Part shown: positions 10,877 through 23,469 of the stretch, in pieces | How the letters are laid out: the number at the start of each line of letters is the position of its first letter | How positions within the stretch are numbered: the first letter of the stretch is position 1 | Source: Amyelois transitella | Lineage: Eukaryota; Arthropoda; Insecta; Lepidoptera; Pyralidae | Assembly: GCF_032362555.1 (NCBI RefSeq) | Contig: NC_083518.1 | Span: 5,096,501-5,160,500 of the forward strand | Length of the DNA stretch: 64,000 nucleotides | Direction: 5' to 3' | Notes under the pieces: generated by a model | What the model was told of the DNA's origin: nothing | The model's input: only the letters and a program-made list of their open reading frames with translations | Databases searched by the model: none | Translations under genes and position numbers: made by a program

Positions 10877-12650
10877 ATGCTCAGTACGAAAATTCATATT
10901 GTTTTAAGCTCAATAGGCATAGTATTGGGTATATCTGCATTTATATGTTTTTGCATTGTTTATGCCAATATTGAAGCTGGAATGTGGGCGCTTATGTCTG
11001 GTAAGTGCATTTTAAATTTAAATATTTAATTGATGCTAGAACCGACGAACTGTAGTAGGCAAAAAAAAATGATTTATTTTCTTTTTATAAACTTCGTACC
11101 TAGATAAGTAAACATTGAATTTATATTGTATAGCACATACTGGACAAAAGGCCCAGTATTGTAGAAGCCTTTGTGTGCAACCACTAATTTTTTTTCTAGA
11201 TAGGATATAGTCTTTAAAGCTTTGCTACTTTTAGGTATAAATGCTGGTCTTTCCTTGATGCTGCATTGCCATTACCTCAAAGAATCCCTGCATGCCAACT
11301 TCTCCCGGAGAGCTCTTCACTACATTGGCTCAGTTGGAGTTGTAGGATTTGTCTCTGGCTTGGCACTGACTATTTTCTATATATTCCTGGAAATCTATTA
11401 TAAAACAGGTATGTTGTTAATTATTTTCCATTATATATGTAAAGTTTGGAAATCTCTAAGACAGTCTAGGTCCAGCAAAAGACCTCATGTGATAACATTT
11501 TAATGAGAAATCCACTCAAACTCAGCATAATAAGTCTCAAGGATACTCTTTCTAATAAACATTTAGATTAAGGTTGAACAAAGATGATGAATTCATTGTA
11601 TATTACAGTAAGTTCGAATATTATATCAAACCAGTATAACTAAAACAAAACACACTTGAAAATCTTTGCTCTAAAGTACCTATCACTTTAGTTGATAACT
11701 TTTCATGAAGTCATGTAGTTCAGGTTAATGTGAGTCATTGATAAGTTGTTTTTCTGACATTATCAACATACAGTTAAATGTAAATAAATAACTATTAACA
11801 CATAATAACTCTCTTCATAACTTTTATAACTCTTCTCAATGAAAACAATACTAATATTAAAAAGAGAATGTAAAAAAAAATTTCATTGTTTTTTGTTTTA
11901 TAACCACAAATAAATACTACTGGATTGTTTTATTAAGTAAATAAAGAGGCTTCTTATTTTCTGGATATTCCAATAACTTAATTATTTCATACAAGATTTT
12001 GTTTGTATTGGCATGGCATATCTGGTATTAAACAAAGAAATATATTATTTTCCATGCATTTAATTTACTACTATGTAGAAGTTGCTGCCAAACTGATAAA
12101 CTAGTTAACAATTTTTTTTTTAAACTAAACTGTCTTTGTCTTGTCTGTCTTGTGCCGTGTGGTTCCCGGCAGTGCCGTGTGGTTCCCAGCACCAATGAAA
12201 AAAGAAATAGCACCACTCCATCTCTTTCCCATGGATGTCGTAAAAGGCGACTAAACGGATAGGCTTACAAACTTGGGATTCTTCTTTAGGCGATGGGCTA
12301 GCAACTTGTCACTATTTGAATCTCAATTTTATCAATAAGCCAAATAGCTGAACGTGGCCATTCAGTCTTTTCAAGACTGTTGGCTCTGTCTACCCCGCAA
12401 GGGATTTAGACGTAACCATATTATGTATGTCTTAAAAACCAGTAAGTTAACTTTGTATACAGTGTTTTAAAATGCAACAATTTTTGTTTCAGATGTAATG
12501 CCAATACAATCTAGCATCGTGATCAAACTGGTGTGGTCATTCATGATGATGAAATGGGGATTCCTCCTCTACTGGACCACCAGGAAGTACCTCAAAACAT
12601 ACAATGACCAACAGCTGTTCTCAGAAAACCCGAACATTGAAGACACATAA
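10877..12650 (+). CDS. HRG1/SLC48A1-like heme transporter (three exons)
   Basis: Predicted four-pass membrane protein that would move heme across endosomal, lysosomal or plasma membranes. Exons 10877-11000, 11235-11408 and 12493-12650 are GT/AG, phase 1 at both junctions, 456 nt or 151 aa (human HRG1 is 146). Membrane segments lie near residues 7-30, 36-56, 67-95 and 110-128. Resemblance to HRG1 is strongest at SSIVIKLVWSFMMMKWGFLL, matching the vertebrate SSVWSF..FKWAFLL region. This is followed by a TTRKYLKTY segment, reminiscent of the FARKY/YAHRY motif after the last helix. The second segment has LMLHCHYL, with histidines where the family has a heme-relevant His. The C-terminus is short and acidic. 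The annotated substrate is inferred from the family. Confidence 0.88.
12131..12430 (-). repeat. 'agacagagccaacag' interspersed repeat, long inverted copy in heme transporter intron 2
   Basis: Reads in reverse complement 'aatccc...gcggggtagacagagccaacagt'-type start to a 'gtgccgggaaccacacggca' end, which is partly duplicated at 12154-12191 ('gtgccgtgtggttcccggca' then again '...ttcccagcacc'). One of the most complete copies in the window. Confidence 0.75.
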
Positions 12651-13840
12651 TTTATTTAGGGTATGTTTCTTTTGCCACTTCTAAGTTGACAACAATATGT
12701 TCTGTGTTCTACTGTGATTACTTTTGCACTATTTCATTTTTTTTTTCATTAACTAACATTATATTTTACTATACTGTAACTTATTTAAACCTATATCACA
12801 AGATGTGGTTTATATATTATTTATTATTTTTTTCAAATATTGGATATTCGGTAACATATGTACTGTTACTATATAAAGATTTAACTTACATACAATGCAT
12901 CAAAAAATTTATATATCCCAGATCTCTTGGTTTATAAGTTTAGTTATTATTCTCTATTATTAAATTACAGTTTGTTATAGGTAGTGTGTTTAGCTGCATC
13001 ATATTCTCATTTTCCTTAAATTGTATGTGGTGCCAAAAGGTAAATGCAAAGCAATAATCTTACTTTCTATATTTATATGTGTCATAATTAAGATGACTTA
13101 CAAGGTGTAAAAACTGATTTTACTATTTTCTTTTTTAAGTTATTCCATGTAGAAAATTCAAAATTATAAATACATTGGAATAGATTTATTTTTAGTCAAA
13201 TTATACTTAAGAATGTAATTGTAATCATTTTTCGTTAAACTATTACAAAAAGTTCAAATGTTTCACTTGATATAATATAAATGAAACTATTTACTTTTAT
13301 TTATTAAAAATGGTTTGCATATACGTCAATGCCGTTGCATCTGATCGGTGGACATGATATATTTTACTACAGTACATTTTACTCTTAAATCTGCGTTAAT
13401 TATGTAGATTCACATAATTCCATAATAAAATATGGTTTGTGGTTATTTTCTCCAAATAAATTGCTTTCTATCGAAATATGTAATAACTCAAATCCTGCTT
13501 TAGTCAAAGCCAAAATAAAGATATCCAGTTTACCTTATAAACGACACACATTTTAGTACGTTAAAAGAACAATATGTCAGACAGGGTCAATATAATAATA
13601 AAACACCAGTGAAGAAATATGTGAAGGTTTTTATACCAATATACTTAGGACTAATTTACTAGATTAATGTGGTTAAAAATGAATGTAAATAGCTTTATTT
13701 TCAGTTTTTTATTAAAAAAAAACTACATTCTAAGTAGGGGCTTGTAAAGTAATATATAATAATATATTTATTTATAGAGAATACAAAATAAATCTTGAAA
13801 ACATCTAATTAGTGTTTAAATTAATTAAATCCCTGTGGAG
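12651..13840 (+). other. Downstream region of the heme transporter / upstream of the ZP gene
   Basis: AT-rich probable 3' UTR followed by intergenic DNA. AATAAA occurs at 13455-13460 and again shortly after, so the 3' end could lie there. No coding segment was seen; the ORF at 12686-12937 is low-complexity Tyr/Phe/Ile-rich sequence of 3' UTR. Confidence 0.5.
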
Positions 13841-14117
13841 TGTTTGTATATTTGCGCCTGCGCATCCCGTTAACACGGCAGGTGTTACAGCCGCAGAGGT
13901 TTCAAAGAAAAACATTCAGTTTGTAGATGAACGCGCGGACCAACGCACGCAAGACGAACGAACGTTCCAAATTCGAACGAGTGCGTAGTTTATTCGTGTC
14001 TATGACTTAAAAAATATAAAAAGTGCACAGATGATGTTCAATTTGGCTTTGAAATAACTAAGGAAATTTAATGCAGATGTTGACACTGGGAATTCTTCTA
14101 TAATAACTAAAGTAGTG
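13840..14117 (+). other. Probable non-coding first exon and promoter of the ZP-domain gene
   Basis: A locally CpG-rich stretch ('gaacgcgcggaccaacgcac', 'gacgaacgaacgttccaaat') with an arthropod initiator-like TCAGT at 13916-13920. It ends at a strong donor, AGTAGTG|GTAAGTG, at 14117. It has no long ORF. The next plus-strand exon with an orphan 5' acceptor is ZP coding exon 1 at 41817, so I infer that these are spliced together over about 27.7 kb. The exon start is approximate. Confidence 0.55.
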
Positions 14118-14160
14118 GTAAGTGAAACAGGATTACTAGAATGCAAGTTAAACGCCTCTA

Positions 14161-14228
14161 ACGCAGAAAAATATTACGGTCTAAATTTGTCAATAAATAA
14201 AATTAGACCGTAATTTATTTTTCTGCGT
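14161..14228. repeat. Imperfect inverted repeat (hairpin) just after the first-exon donor
   Basis: Left arm 14161-14187 (acgcagaaaaata...ttacggtctaaatt) is the reverse complement of 14201-14228 except for a 2-nt insertion and one base near the loop. The spacer is about 13 nt. Confidence 0.8.
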
Positions 14229-14739
14229 GAACCTTAATACTTATTTATTTTATTTTTGTTCTTAGTGATTTCGCTTAATTATTTTTTTTAGATAAAATAC
14301 ATGCAAAAAGCTCTTGATTTAAAATAAGACGCATTCTTCAGATTATTTAATGCGAAGCTGTGTTTTTTGAGCCCAAAAAGTTTTATTAATAATATAAGAA
14401 GAGGTTTATAAAAATATAATAATATATTTCGGAATTATTTACGTAAATAAGTTAGTAATCAAATAACAATTAAAAATAAATTTCCGCCTGAATTGACCAT
14501 TTTAAAATTAGTTATGTACAATTAAAGCTACCAGAGTAATTGGCTATTTGAGCACATTTTTATAACAACTCAAAGCTTATGAACTAAACCACACGGTGGG
14601 AGGTCTAGGTTTTGTACAAAACTGGGCAATTATCATTTAAATATTATGTAGAAATAAGACAATCATATCCAAAGTATAATCTCAATCCTGTACTATTTAT
14701 TACAAGCAATATTTGTAAAATAACAACAAAGGATTTATC

Positions 14740-15012
14740 TATACTAATTTAATTATAAAGCTGAAGAGTTTGTTTGTTTGTTTGAACGCGCTAATCTCAG
14801 GAACGACTGGTTCGAATTGAAAAATTCTTTTTGTATTAAATAGACCATTTATCAAGGAAGGCTTTAGGCTATAAAACATCACGCCTCAACTATAAGGAGC
14901 AAAGAAATAATGGAATATGTAAAAAACGGGGAAAATTATTCATCCTTGAGGGCTTCAATGATGCCCAAAATAACTATTCCACGCAGACGAAATCGCGGGC
15001 ACAGCTAGTTAT
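14740..15012 (+). repeat. Non-autonomous interspersed repeat ending ...ACAGCTAGT
   Basis: Starts 'tatactaatttaattataaa', then 'gtttgtttgtttgaacgcgc', 'taatctcaggaacgactggt', 'aaggctttaggctataaaac' and ends 'gacgaaatcgcgggcacagctagt'-like at 15009. A widespread lepidopteran element type; the CTAGT terminus fits a Helitron-like origin but the class is not proven. A short inverted fragment of its end occurs at 51271-51315. Confidence 0.7.
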
Positions 15013-15869
15013 TATATAAGGGAGTTTATAATGTCTTACATTAAATATAAATTAGTCAAAAAATAAGTTAAATTGTCTTTTTATTTAGAATTATTTGACA
15101 AAGTCATGTACAATACAATTTAATAATACATATTTTATGTGGCGAAAGTTGTATGATGTTCAAATTTTTTTTTATTTACCAATACCAACATTGAGAAGTT
15201 GCGGGCAAAACACAATGCAAACTTACTTTTAAGCCTATTCTTGGTTACGCTACAGTGCTCAATTTTGAATGAAGAATAATTTTATTTTTAGGGTTCTCTT
15301 TGTAATATAAATTCGAACCAAAATGTCAAAAAACTTTGTCTCGTGTAAGTTATCTAGTTGAAATCTTATCAGCTTTGATATGATCTTCGGACAAACCTTT
15401 GGCTCCGTTTGTTTAGTACAGTCCATTTCTGTAGGTACATTCAAATAAAAGTAAACAATCTTGCTGTGTATTTTTGAACAGTACCTATTAGTACTTTACT
15501 ACGAGTAGAACGTTTAAAAAACTATATTTGTAGGATATATCAACCAAAAATGTAGACGAAACCCTCGTTACGTGAGTCCGACACGGTCTTTGCCGGTTTT
15601 TTGAATAGTGTATCGCTGTTTGCGATTATTTTTTTCCGTCACAATCGAAAGTTTGGAAGTATTTTCTTGGAGCCATTTCTCCTCGACATCATAAAATGTT
15701 TAACTAAATTAAAGTGATATAAATGCAATAACCCAATATTTCAAGGTACCCAAATACTGTTATCGCTATATTTAAATCTACATATACAAAGTGTAGAAAA
15801 TTATTTAATAACTACATATCTATTTAATTAATTCGCATTAATTATGGAGCCGACCCGCGTAAGACTTTA
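15013..15869. other. Intronic stretch, nothing recognised
   Basis: AT-rich intron 1 sequence of the ZP gene; no coding segment or repeat family that I recognise. Confidence 0.6.
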
Positions 15870-16310
15870 TACATATACATATATTCACGTCTATATCCCT
15901 TGCGGGGTAGACAGAGCCAACAGTCTTGAAAATTATGATTGGCAACGTTCAGCTGTTTGGCTTAATGATAGAATTGAGATTCAAATTGTGACTGGCTGTT
16001 AGCCCATCGCCTAAAAGAAGAATCCCTTAGCGTCAAACTATAATTCTAATTTTTTAGATATAAATAAAGTTATTATTTATATCTACAAACTTATAAAATC
16101 GGTCCAGTAGTTTACTCGTTAACGATTAATAGACAGATATACCTTTGCATTTATAATAAGTATTAATATGATTATTTGGGACGCACTGGTGAAAGGTTAG
16201 GTCAAGAATACCCGAAACCGACGATCTTGCAGACTAATGAATGTGAATAAAGCGAAAGAAGTAAACACTGATCGTGGAAAATGGAAGATGTAGATCTGCC
16301 TACCCCTCCG
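15870..16310. repeat. Cluster of three repeat fragments
   Basis: 15885-16027 is a plus-strand copy of the 'agacagagccaacag' repeat ('tatatcccttgcggggtaga'). 16085-16170 is an RTE-like tail ('atcggtccagtagttt...'). 16175-16310 is a decayed plus-strand LINE 3' end ('cccgaaaccgacgatcttgc', 'ctgcctacccctccgatttt') related to the copy at 34.9-35.6 kb. Confidence 0.65.
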
Positions 16311-17014
16311 ATTTTATGTACCTATGTATGGACTGACCGGAAAACTTACGGTAAAGTACTTAGTAGAGAATTGGCTACGAACATAAACTTCGTAAACACA
16401 AGAATTTATGATATGGTTGCCATCGAGCCATAAACCTGTTTCTCGTAACTAATCGAAAGAATCCACATTCCCATTAGGAACCGGAAAAATTGCCAAGGGA
16501 TAGATAAAACATTTAATGAATGAGGAATGGTGAACCGTTAAAATATTTTCTAGGTGTCGTTTGCATAGTTATAGTTAGTAATGTCGTAACTTCAAAAGTA
16601 GGTATGTAAATAACTGTTATGTGTTTAATTTTGTTTTGGTACGATCTCGATAAGCTATTAAGTAACAAGTTTTTTCACGGAGCTTTCGTGATATATATTT
16701 TTTAAATATAATTTGACTATTCTTAATGTGCTAATAATGTATGCACCCCTCAAACTTACCCTTAAAACGACGTGCTACAACACATGTCTCGAAGTGTCGG
16801 GACACTATATACGAGTATATAGGTATTAATTTCATTTAACATATGAAACTTAAAAACATTTATTTGATAAACGTGCGTGCCCCAAGTCTTGTGTGTGACT
16901 ATTACCATTTTTTAGGGGTAAAGCGATGGCATCTTAATATTGTACGTGTATATTCGATACATAACCCTACATAAAACTAGTAAGAATAATAACCTCAATG
17001 ACTATTACTTACTA
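16311..17014. other. Intronic stretch, nothing recognised
   Basis: No convincing coding, RNA or repeat signal. Confidence 0.55.
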
Positions 17015-17400
17015 CCCAAAATTCACGCCTATTTCCCGGAGTGACAGACAGAGATTACATCTTTCTATTTGCCACGATCCCTTCATACTTTTGCTTCATT
17101 CAAGTTCTTCAGTTTTTCACTAATTACATATGCGATATCTTTATATACATACATACATAAAATCACGCCTCTTTCCCGGAGGGGTTGGCAGAGACTACCT
17201 CTTTCCACTTGCCACGATCTCTGCATATTTCCTTCGCTTCATCCACATTCATAACTCTCTTCATACAAGCTCGGCGGTTTCGGGTACTTTTGACCTGACC
17301 GTTTACCAGGACGTCCTTAATTTGATCAAGATACGTTCGTCTAGGTCTTCCCACTCCGACCTTTCCCTCCATATCCTCCTTTATTTTTTTATACAGATAG
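17015..17400 (-). mobile_element. Non-LTR retrotransposon (LINE) 3'-end fragments
   Basis: Minus-strand frame 17372-17163 encodes EGKVGVGRPRRTYLDQIKDV and then RNRRACMKRVMNVDEAKEIC...PSGKEA, the extreme C-terminus of a LINE reverse transcriptase also present at 35.3-35.5 kb. A second, more decayed copy of the same end lies at 17023-17115 in the same orientation. Both are 5'-truncated, as is usual for LINE insertions. Confidence 0.8.
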
Positions 17401-17440
17401 TCATAGGTAGTCTAGGCACTCGAGCGAAGGCCACGTTCAA

Positions 17441-19064
17441 CTAATTATTTTGTGTAAATTAGGAGTCATTGCTTGGTCGTGCTCGGTCGACGATAGTTGC
17501 GGTCAACACTATTCAGATCTATTCGCTTTTTTGCCGATTCCGCGGAAATCGACTCGAGTATTTATTCGATATGCTGGCCAATTACGTGTACCAAGAGCGA
17601 TGAGAATCACGATGCCTTTATTAGGCATTTTCTCAGTTAGATATTTTGACTTCTGTTACCTTATTTTGTTATTTATTTATACTTAATTTTTTTTATTAAA
17701 CATCTTCTCAAATAAAGATTTTACCTCCTGATTATAATTATTTTAAAAAACATAACATTTTATTATAATTTGATTAGTTATAAAAGAAATTGTTAAGTTT
17801 TTTTTCGTAACTGTAAAATTTCAGATGCTTTTTGTGAAAGGGAAACAAACATTAGTTCTCCCAATTTAGATAGTAAATGTTAAAGATTTTGACAATTCTT
17901 CTTATAAAACAAAAGATAACATCATCATAGATCACATTACTGTGAATTACAAGGCAACTATCGCTATCATTGTGCGGTGCCTATCACGACACGGAATAGA
18001 GCTGCAAGTTATTCGTTCCGGCTGGGAACCATTACCGGTTCATCATTTATGCTGCAGGTAGGAACAGGGAAACAGCCATTTGTTGCATAGCTGAGCTGCC
18101 ACTGCGCACAGGGAGCGCCACCTGTTGCATTGACAATTTGTTTAACATTTAGTATTAGAGATCAAGATTCAGACATCTTATTTCATTTTATAGTTATTGT
18201 ATCAGCACTTTTTTATTTAAGTTTAACATGGTGATTTAAGTTAGCATTGAAGCACTCTTTTTAGGTTCAGTAACTTTTTATTAGCAACTTGTGGATCTTT
18301 GTAAATTTATTGTTTTGAGTGTTCTTGCGGGATGAAGTTAAGGTAAAAATTGTATACATCTTAAAATCCTGGCGCTAGGCGCAGTTGTTTTCTCATATCT
18401 CTGGAGGTAGTCAGGGATATGATATACTTGAGTGGGAAAGTCAAGTTTTAACACGAACTGAATTAAAAGTACTTAATGTGTAACCATTATCTGGGCTGCG
18501 GTACGTAGGGGACGTACAATGCGAAATAATTGGCGTAAGTTACAGACTGATTTTAATTGGTTGGAGTAAAATTATAATAGTTTACAACTTTAATTTATAA
18601 CGAGATAATCGTTATGTGAATTGGATGCATTCGAAGTGGTTTATTATAATAATATAAGTTGTTATAATTTAATTATAAACAATAACTTTTTATCCCTGAC
18701 GATGTCCGTCCTCTCTTAGACAGAGCCAATAGGTAATCTCTAAAAACAAAGTAATTTTATAACACCAATAGGTAGATAAGTAATATAGTATGTCGTGGGA
18801 ACACTATCAAATAAAGCCTTAGACGACATTAAAAATAGGATGTGGTTAGTAATTGATGACGAACACGAATACATAGCATTATGATCGACAAAAAGCAAGT
18901 AGAAGATGAACGATGACATTGTAATGCTGGGAAGGCTTGCTTCTCGTGAAAGTATTTCCTTTTCGCACAATCGGATTCTGAAGTCAACGATGAAGAGATT
19001 ATATTTACAAACGACCCAATGGAATTCGCACGGGTACGGCTAAGCCATCCGGAAGAAATTATGA
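17441..19064. other. Intronic stretch with only minor repeat traces
   Basis: A short 'ctcttagacagagccaatag' fragment occurs near 18712-18731. Otherwise no coding segment or known repeat was seen. Confidence 0.55.
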
Positions 19065-19290
19065 TCAAACTAGCTTTCCGCCCGCGGCTTCGCCCACGTG
19101 TAATTCGGTTATATATAGCGTTTTTTAATGATCTCGACAGGGCTTTTTCTTCCACAGGCTGAAATCTTGTTACAACTGGAATTAAATATAGCCTGTGTTA
19201 CTCAGGGATGATGTAGCTTTCTAATGGTGAATGTTTGATATCGATTCAGTAGTTTCGGAGTTTATCGTAAATCGTCGTTTATAAATCTAA
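19065..19290 (-). repeat. RTE-type LINE tail or related interspersed repeat
   Basis: 'actagctttccgcccgcggc' and 'ttcgcccacgtgtaattcgg' at one end, with 'atagcctgtgttactcaggg', 'gatgtagctttctaatggtg' and 'ttcagtagtttcggagttta' inside. This is the form of many arthropod RTE 3' tails, in inverted orientation. Truncated. Confidence 0.6.
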
Positions 19291-20117
19291 TCAACAAATC
19301 AAAAATTAACTGAAATAGAGAGTAAAATAAGTTAAATAAAAGTTAAGTCAAGTTAAAAGTTAATAAATCAAACGAATAATAATTTCATCAAATCAAAATA
19401 TTTGTAGTGTGTAATATGTAGTTTCGCGTATGTCCGCTAGGGGCGCTGCTAAATTTACACGATAAATTAAAATATTTTACGCTACCTAGCTAAATGACGG
19501 TAACGAAACCATAGCGCAATCTATCTCGATGCCAACGCCATCTATCGTGCATCGAGACAACTCGTGATAGTTAATAGAAAATAAAATTCGGGTGTTTTAT
19601 TTATGCATACCGATTACGCCGAGATTTATGGACCGATTTACGTGATTCTTTTTTTGTTCGGTAGAGTATACTTTCAAGTTGGTCCCGTTGTTACCTAGTC
19701 AGGATCTGATGATGGTATTCCAGGGAAATCAAGGGCAAACCTCAAATTTACAGGCAATTACGTTTTTGACAATTTCATAGATCTGTTTAAGTATTTGCGT
19801 CTGATAGTCATCATCCCATGTGAATGAGCTGATGATGGAAGGTACAACTCCTCAACGGTTAGGAGTTGAAAGAAAATTCTTACGAAGTTATACGTACATG
19901 TGAGGCTATTAGGTTGACCTGATAATAAAAAGTAAATCTCATTAACGTTAAGAATTTAGGTGAAAATGGATGCGGACAAATTTCGTAGCTGTTTGTATGG
20001 GTAGTGTTAACACAAAATAGGGATTTAAAGGCGTGATGTTATTAATGTTATGCATGTATGTACATAATTATGTATGTTATTATGTATGTTAAAGAGACGA
20101 CTGAAAGTTGTCATACA

Positions 20118-20745
20118 AAGTCTTTTTTTTTAAGGATGGGAAATCATCAAATGACCTCTCCCGCTCTGGGTGGAACGGAAGGGAGTGTCAGACTTTTACT
20201 GACTAAAACCCACCTCGTTCCTTCAGTTGCCCTTTGCGTTCCGGGGCCACGGTATCTCGTTAGAACTTTCCCGCAGCCCCGACTCAGTTTATCCCGTTTC
20301 CCCCCCTTGGGGGTTGACATTTCAAAAATCCCTTCTTAGTGCTCACTTATGTTACTAAAGGAACCTCTGTTCAAAATCTCAGACTCCTATACCGAGCGGT
20401 TTCGGCTGTGCGTTAATAAATCAGTCACCCAATCGCACCCCCTAAATCACGATTGGAGGGTAGTTTGAAAAACTTATAATGTCAAACATATTTACTTGCC
20501 TATGTACGTGTTCATGCCAAGTTTCAAGTTTATAAACCCAAGGAATAAGATTTTTCGTAGAAACGTTTTTACCCCTTTTCCCCCCCTTGGGGGTTGAATT
20601 TCCAAAAATCCTTTCTTAGTGCTCCCCTACATATTCCAAGGAACCTACATTCCAAATTTCAGCTGTCTACGACCAGTAGTTTCGACTGTACGTTGTCTGT
20701 CAGTCAGTCACTCAGTAACGGAAGAGTTTTATATATATAGATTAT
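20118..20745 (+). repeat. Composite interspersed repeat with two related tails
   Basis: First part: 'aaggatgggaaatcatcaaa', 'tgacctctcccgctctgggt', 'gagtgtcagacttttactga'. Two similar segments follow at 20297-20420 and 20577-20745. Both have 'ttcccccccttgggggttga', 'cttcttagtgctc' or 'ctttcttagtgctc', and a 'gtttcg.ctgt.cgtt' end with CAGTCA repeats. A typical lepidopteran LINE-tail type repeat. The ORF at 20058-20339 lies in it and is not a gene. Confidence 0.65.
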
Positions 20746-23469
20746 GTTGCGTTAAGAAGAAGACAGTTTAATATGTAAGAATAAAAGAACCTGCCTCTTA
20801 CCCAATCGAACATACGCTTCTTAAAAATTATATGTTTCTAATTGACAAGTTTTTCATCATCCTCTCAAGTACTTGTCTCGGTTGTTTACTCCCTGGGGAG
20901 GAGAGCAGGGTTTAACCATGACCCAGTGGTTACTCCTTTAAAATGTCCAGTACATAAGCCGAATATCAATTTCTTACTCATTATGAAATCTGGTTTCAAT
21001 TAATTTTGTTCTCAATATAGGATACGTACTTTAATTGAAGTCATTAATTTTTCAATCATTTCAACGTTCAGTTTTATACACAATAGCCATTAATTAAAGA
21101 GTACAGGACGCTTAGCTACAGCTTAATTAGCAAATAATCGTTTAAATTACAATGTGTGGTAATCCGGCCGATGAGCGAGCCAATACTTGCAACAGATCCG
21201 GCGGCTGGCGGACCACCTTCGACCATTGTATTTATTTATTTGCATTTTGTTGTACGCACATGCATTGCAATACAAAACAACAGGCAGAATAGGCCTAAAG
21301 GGCTATCTTTCAAACTTAGGGTTAGGGAGCTTAAATGGTGCAAATAAAAGTTTATAAATTGAACCTAACGTTACATATTTTACATACATATAAGTACTTC
21401 TCATAACTGACTTTAACAGCTTCTGGAAAACAGACACTTATTCGGGTATCTGTATTAACCCTATTCCAGGCCTAATTGCGAAAAACCTATAGATCTATGA
21501 AGAGGTTCAGAATTAGTTCTATTAATAATTCTGTGTAGGTAAACCTAGGTTATGCTAGATAGTAGGTACATCATAGCGGTTATTAATATTCATAACTCAT
21601 CGCACCATCTCACAGGTATTACGAAATCGCTTGAGTATTGTGAAGTATTAAGTAAACGTAACCATAACAAAGTTAGGTCAAATGTAAATTTTTCCGTTAA
21701 GTAAGTACGGAAAGTAAAGTTTTAGTCAACGCGCAATATTTATGTAAATTCGATGGATTTGCGTTCACTTTTACGGCGCAAGACGAATTTTTTACAAAGA
21801 TTTCTTGCTAAGAAAGTATTTAGTTCAGGGGCACTTCTTTGTACTTCGCTGACTAAGGATAACATAGAAATTAAACTTATACATAATTTTTTTTTTTTTA
21901 TCTCTTTTATCTACGCGTATTCCTGATTGCAGTTTTAGCTGTTACATTCTTAGCTTTTGATACTTTGGAAGCTTCGAAAAGATTTGACAAAGTTCTTATT
22001 GTTTGCAGCCTGCCAACTAGTCCTAGTATATTTAATTACTTGTCTTGAGCAACATTTACTTTAGTCACCTCCTACGGCATTTACAGGAAGAAGTAGAGTA
22101 CTATTCTAGTCTATCAGGAAACATGAGTGTTTATTAAGTAACATTTAAACGTTTGACTGTGACGGTTCGTCCATAATAAAATCCTAGTTCTTAGATAAAG
22201 TTTGCAACTTCATCATTATGTGCACAATTGTGCACTGTTGTGTGTCTAAGTACATTACGTGTAGTCTTACGTGAATTTTAGTTAAAAAAGCAAACAGATT
22301 CTGCTTTCTCCGTTGCATCTTGAATTCAAATCTTAATATTACGTGAGTATTATAAAATGTGTTCGATTATTGTCGAATAAATATACATATATTCAAAGTC
22401 ACGTCTCTTTGCCTGTCTCTTGTATGGTACTCTTGACATAACTATTTCCGAACACTTTATCTTTCAACGTTCCTATTTACCATTTAATCATAATTTCAAC
22501 AGATTAAAAATAAAACTGTAAAAATTAAGATCTTCTGGTTCTTTTTGCATCCCAATTTATCATAGAAATCTTTTCCAAAATATTGTAGCTTTTAAGCCCG
22601 TCGCCTAAAAGATCAATGTCTTCCGTAAAATTTACATAAAAATATCTCAAATAGGGTTAGATATAAATAAAGCACTTAGAGTTTGATATTTTATTTATGT
22701 TATCACCATTCAACTGTTTTGGTCTCCAATATCCGTTATAAATTTTGTTTTTCGTATAATATAATATGGTATAAACAATCTCAGAACTTTATCCGCACAT
22801 TCAGATGCACTTGGATGCACCTTGCATGCTTTCGTACTGCGCAAAACCTACTCCATTATTAAAAAACACATCAATTTAATCTTTCCTACCAAAGTAATAA
22901 GGTTTTCGTTTGGCAGAAGGCGTTGTATGGACACAAGGTCCATAGAAAAGAAGACAAGTTAATTCCCAGTTTTTGTTTTATGTAATTAATGTCATTAATT
23001 GAGATGTGAATTGTTTGTTACAATTGAATTGTGGCTAAACCTTTTTGCAGGTACAAACAATAAACGGTCATGTATTGTACTGAAGACAAAATTCGTATAG
23101 GTATATACAAACATAATTAGAAAAAGTAAAATCCATACGATAAAGAAAACATATGAAAAGTGAAGTACATATTTTAAAAATAATATTTATCTACAACTGG
23201 GGTTGTCGTGGTTTTAGCCCAGGTAACTCTATCCGTTTGTTTGTTTAACCGTGAAAGTGAAAACATAAGTATTGCATTTATCATTAATAGGATTATATTA
23301 ATGCCCACGTAAGTGCGAACATGTAGAATCTTCCTATTTCCTACTTTCACGAGGAAATCAGACGTAACTATTGAAACGTATCATGAAATATGTCTCAAGT
23401 TCACATGCTTTTCTCGTCTTATACCATAATAAAGAAATAATTGCACAGTTAGATTTTCCGAGAAGTACT
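20746..23469. other. Intronic stretch with one repeat fragment
   Basis: 20855-20950 resembles the 'actccctggggaggagagca' repeat also found at 2.87 and 37.74 kb. The rest is AT-rich with no recognisable content. Confidence 0.55.

Noticed and set aside
11222..11503. 93-aa ORF starting MLLLG in the heme transporter
   Set aside because: It is exon 2 read through both splice sites; the spliced model joins cleanly and matches the HRG1 family.
20058..20339. 93-aa plus-strand ORF
   Set aside because: It lies within an interspersed repeat; the 'MGNHQMTSPALGGTEGSVR'-type peptide is a known-looking translation of repeat DNA.
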